NCBI GenBank assembly: GCA_964553405.1
Contig: CAZKLS010000115.1
Coordinates: forward strand, 1-7,910
Length of the DNA stretch: 7,910 nt
Direction: 5' to 3'
From: DATIRA01 sp964553405
GTDB taxonomy: Bacteria > Pseudomonadota > Gammaproteobacteria > Steroidobacterales > Steroidobacteraceae
Shown here: piece by piece, positions 6,377-7,910 of the stretch
How positions within the stretch are numbered: the first letter of the stretch is position 1
How the letters are laid out: each line of letters starts with the position of its first letter
The notes under the pieces: generated by a model
What the model saw: only the letters and a program-made list of their open reading frames with translations
Databases searched by the model: none
Told to the model about the DNA's origin: nothing
Program-made: the position numbers and the translations under genes

Positions 6377-7228
6377 ATGAACTACCGCCACGCGTTCCAC
6401 GCCGGAAATTTCGCCGACGTGCTCAAGCACGTCGTGCTGGCGCTGCTGGTCGAGGACCTGAAGAGGAAGCCGGCGGCCTTCTTCTACCTGGACACGCATG
6501 CGGGCCGCGGCTGCTACGACCTGAGCGAGTCCCAGGCGCAGCGCAGCGGCGAGTACAAGTCGGGCATCGGTCGTCTGCTCGAGTTGCCGGCCGCCGGGAT
6601 CCCAGAGGAACTGGATACTTACCTCGGGCTCGTGAAGCAGTCTGCCGGCCCGGGGCGCAGTCCGATCACGGCCTATCCGGGCTCACCGATGATCGTGGCC
6701 ATGCTGCGACGCGATCAGGACCGCATGGCGCTGTACGAGTCCCAGCCCGCGGAGGCGCAGGCGCTTCGCGACCGGCTCCGCGGCCAGCGTCGCCTGTCCA
6801 TAGTCGAGGCGGACGGTTATGCCGGGCTGAAGGCCCAGTTGCCGCCGAAGGAGAAGCGCGGCCTGGTGCTGATCGATCCGCCCTACGAGTCGGAACGCGA
6901 GTTCGACGCGCTGCTCGAAGGCCTGCGGCTTGCGCACGCCCGCTGGCCGACGGGCATCTACTGCATCTGGTATCCACGGACGGGACGCTCGGCGCCCGGG
7001 CGCTTCCTGAACGCGGTGCAGGCTTCCGGCATCCGGCGCGTGCTGAACGTGACACTGGACGTACTGCCCGAGGGCAGTCCGCTGGGGATGGGCGGCGCCG
7101 GACTCGTGATCGTGAATCCGCCATGGCAGCTCGATCTGCGACTGGAGAAGCTGCTGCCGCAGCTGCACGCGCTGCTCTCGCTTCGGGGCGCGGGCGGATG
7201 GGACCTGCGATGGCTGGTGCCGGAATAG
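6377..7228 (+). CDS. rlmJ: 23S rRNA (adenine(2030)-N(6))-methyltransferase RlmJ
   Basis: RlmJ (YhiR) uses S-adenosylmethionine to methylate N6 of A2030 in 23S rRNA, in the cytoplasm during ribosome assembly. The 283-residue length matches the roughly 280 of the E. coli enzyme. The N-terminus MNYRHAFHAGNFADVLKHV is the canonical family start, which fixes the ATG at 6377 despite no clear Shine-Dalgarno. DTHAGRGCYDL (residues 39-49) is the SAM-binding region, and DPPYE from Asp167 is the catalytic motif IV of N6-adenine methyltransferases. NPPWQ occurs near the C-terminus. Only 32 bp separate it from the divergent lipoprotein start, so its promoter must overlap that gap or the neighbouring coding sequence. 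It ends 15 bp from the end of the convergent tag gene. Confidence 0.96.
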   Translation: MNYRHAFHAGNFADVLKHVVLALLVEDLKRKPAAFFYLDTHAGRGCYDLSESQAQRSGEYKSGIGRLLELPAAGIPEELDTYLGLVKQSAGPGRSPITAYPGSPMIVAMLRRDQDRMALYESQPAEAQALRDRLRGQRRLSIVEADGYAGLKAQLPPKEKRGLVLIDPPYESEREFDALLEGLRLAHARWPTGIYCIWYPRTGRSAPGRFLNAVQASGIRRVLNVTLDVLPEGSPLGMGGAGLVIVNPPWQLDLRLEKLLPQLHALLSLRGAGGWDLRWLVPE

Positions 7229-7243
7229 ACGCCCTCAGCCCGA

Positions 7244-7846
7244 CTACTTCATCCGCGCGCAGGGCCGGTAGCGGAAACAGCTCACCAGGTGGTCGTTGAC
7301 CATGCCCGTCGCCTGCATGTGGGCGTACATGATGGTCGAGCCGACGAACTTGAAGCCGCGCTGCTTCATGTCCTTGCTGAGCGCGTCGGACTCGGCGCTG
7401 GTGGCGGGCAGCTGCTTCATGTCGGTCCAGCGGTTGACGATGGGCTTGCCACCGACGAAGGGCCAGAGATAGTCGTCGAAGCTGCCGACCTGGTCCTGCA
7501 CCACGAGGAAGCAACGCGCATTCGTGATCGCACTCTCGATCTTCAGGCGGTTCCTGACGATGCCCGGGAACTTCATCAGTCGCTCCACGGTGCGCTTGTT
7601 GAACCGCGCGACCCGCTCGGCATCGAAGTCGGCGAAGGCCTCGCGATAACCCTCGCGCTTGTTCAGGATCGTGGACCAGCTCAGCCCCGCCTGGGCTCCC
7701 TCGAGGATCAGGAACTCGAACTGGCGGCGGTCGTCGTGCACCGGCACGCCCCATTCCTCGTCGTGGTAGCGGATGTAGTGCTCGCTCATGCCCGAGTAGG
7801 ACCAGGGGCAGCGTGGGCGGGAATCCGGAGCGTGTGTGTTCTTCAA
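7244..7846 (-). CDS. tag: DNA-3-methyladenine glycosylase I (Tag)
   Basis: Tag removes 3-methyladenine from alkylated DNA, starting base excision repair. The 200-residue protein follows E. coli Tag closely: YHDEEWGVP, LEGAQAGLSW, ILNKREGYREAF, SDALSKDMKQRGFKFVGSTI and the C-terminal VNDH. The zinc-binding residues of the family are all present as Cys13, His28, His186 and Cys190. Glu49 and Trp57 match the base-recognition residues E38 and W46 of E. coli. The start is a TTG codon (complement of 7844-7846): Cys13 lies before the first internal ATG (Met20), so that ATG is too late, and an in-frame TGA lies four codons before the TTG. No ribosome binding site is evident. A REP-like palindrome begins just upstream of the start. 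Confidence 0.95.
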   Translation of the reverse strand: MKNTHAPDSRPRCPWSYSGMSEHYIRYHDEEWGVPVHDDRRQFEFLILEGAQAGLSWSTILNKREGYREAFADFDAERVARFNKRTVERLMKFPGIVRNRLKIESAITNARCFLVVQDQVGSFDDYLWPFVGGKPIVNRWTDMKQLPATSAESDALSKDMKQRGFKFVGSTIMYAHMQATGMVNDHLVSCFRYRPCARMK

Positions 7847-7856
7847 AGTTGGATTG

Positions 7857-7910
7857 CCCTCACCCCAGCCCTCTCCCGCAGAGCGGGAGAGGGAGCAGAG
7901 CCCTCACCCC
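7857..7910. repeat. REP-like palindromic repeat with flanking direct repeats, cut by the window end
   Basis: A perfect 11-bp inverted repeat pairs CCCTCTCCCGC (7869-7879) with GCGGGAGAGGG (7883-7893) around the loop AGA. The decamer CCCTCACCCC occurs before it (7857-7866) and again at 7901-7910, 44 bp apart, so a further unit may follow beyond the window. The core CCCTCACCCC-AxCCCTCTCCC-hairpin resembles a repeat often seen between genes in Xanthomonadales and other GC-rich Proteobacteria. On the minus strand it is immediately upstream of tag. Confidence 0.8.

Noticed and set aside
7229..7243. Possible shared terminator between convergent rlmJ and tag
   Set aside because: The 15-bp gap contains no inverted repeat or T-run.
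6313..7299. 328-codon plus-strand frame overlapping rlmJ
   Set aside because: The 6377-7228 frame encodes unmistakable RlmJ; the other frame is a shadow.
6666..7754. 362-codon minus-strand frame spanning tag and rlmJ
   Set aside because: The Tag frame 7244-7846 carries all family motifs; this one is a frame-shifted reading of the same DNA.

Overview
The window is GC-rich (roughly two thirds G+C by eye) and reads as a gammaproteobacterial chromosome segment. RlmJ (YhiR), a largely gammaproteobacterial 23S rRNA methyltransferase, is present. So is a lipoprotein with a proteobacterial lipobox, and large secreted subtilases with PA and PPC domains of the kind common in Xanthomonadales-like and other free-living Gammaproteobacteria. 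The exact genus cannot be fixed from the sequence.

Layout. (1) Positions 1-2475 (+) are the 3' part of a large subtilisin-like protease whose beginning lies before the window, closed by a very strong intrinsic terminator. (2) Positions 2534-2849 are a 316-bp leader holding a recognisable GEMM-I (cyclic dinucleotide) riboswitch aptamer followed by competing hairpins. (3) Positions 2850-5843 (+) are a complete secreted subtilase of the plant/cucumisin type with a C-terminal PPC domain, again closed by a strong terminator. (4) Positions 5916-6344 (-) are a small lipoprotein of a conserved uncharacterised kind. (5) Positions 6377-7228 (+) are rlmJ, starting just 32 bp from the lipoprotein start. 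(6) Positions 7244-7846 (-) are tag, a 3-methyladenine DNA glycosylase I, convergent with rlmJ. (7) Positions 7857-7910 are a REP-like palindrome with flanking direct repeats, right at the 5' end of tag and running off the window.

How it fits together. The two tandem proteases are different subtilase subtypes (Vpr/C5a-like and cucumisin-like). Each ends in its own terminator, so they look like separate transcription units of an extracellular protein-degradation locus. The second is probably controlled by a nucleotide second messenger through its leader. The most interesting point is that the aptamer carries A, not G, at the position equivalent to G20 of the Vibrio cholerae Vc2 c-di-GMP-I riboswitch. 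That is the change known to shift the family towards 3',3'-cGAMP recognition. The remaining genes (lipoprotein, rlmJ, tag) are housekeeping or envelope genes with no evident functional link to the proteases.
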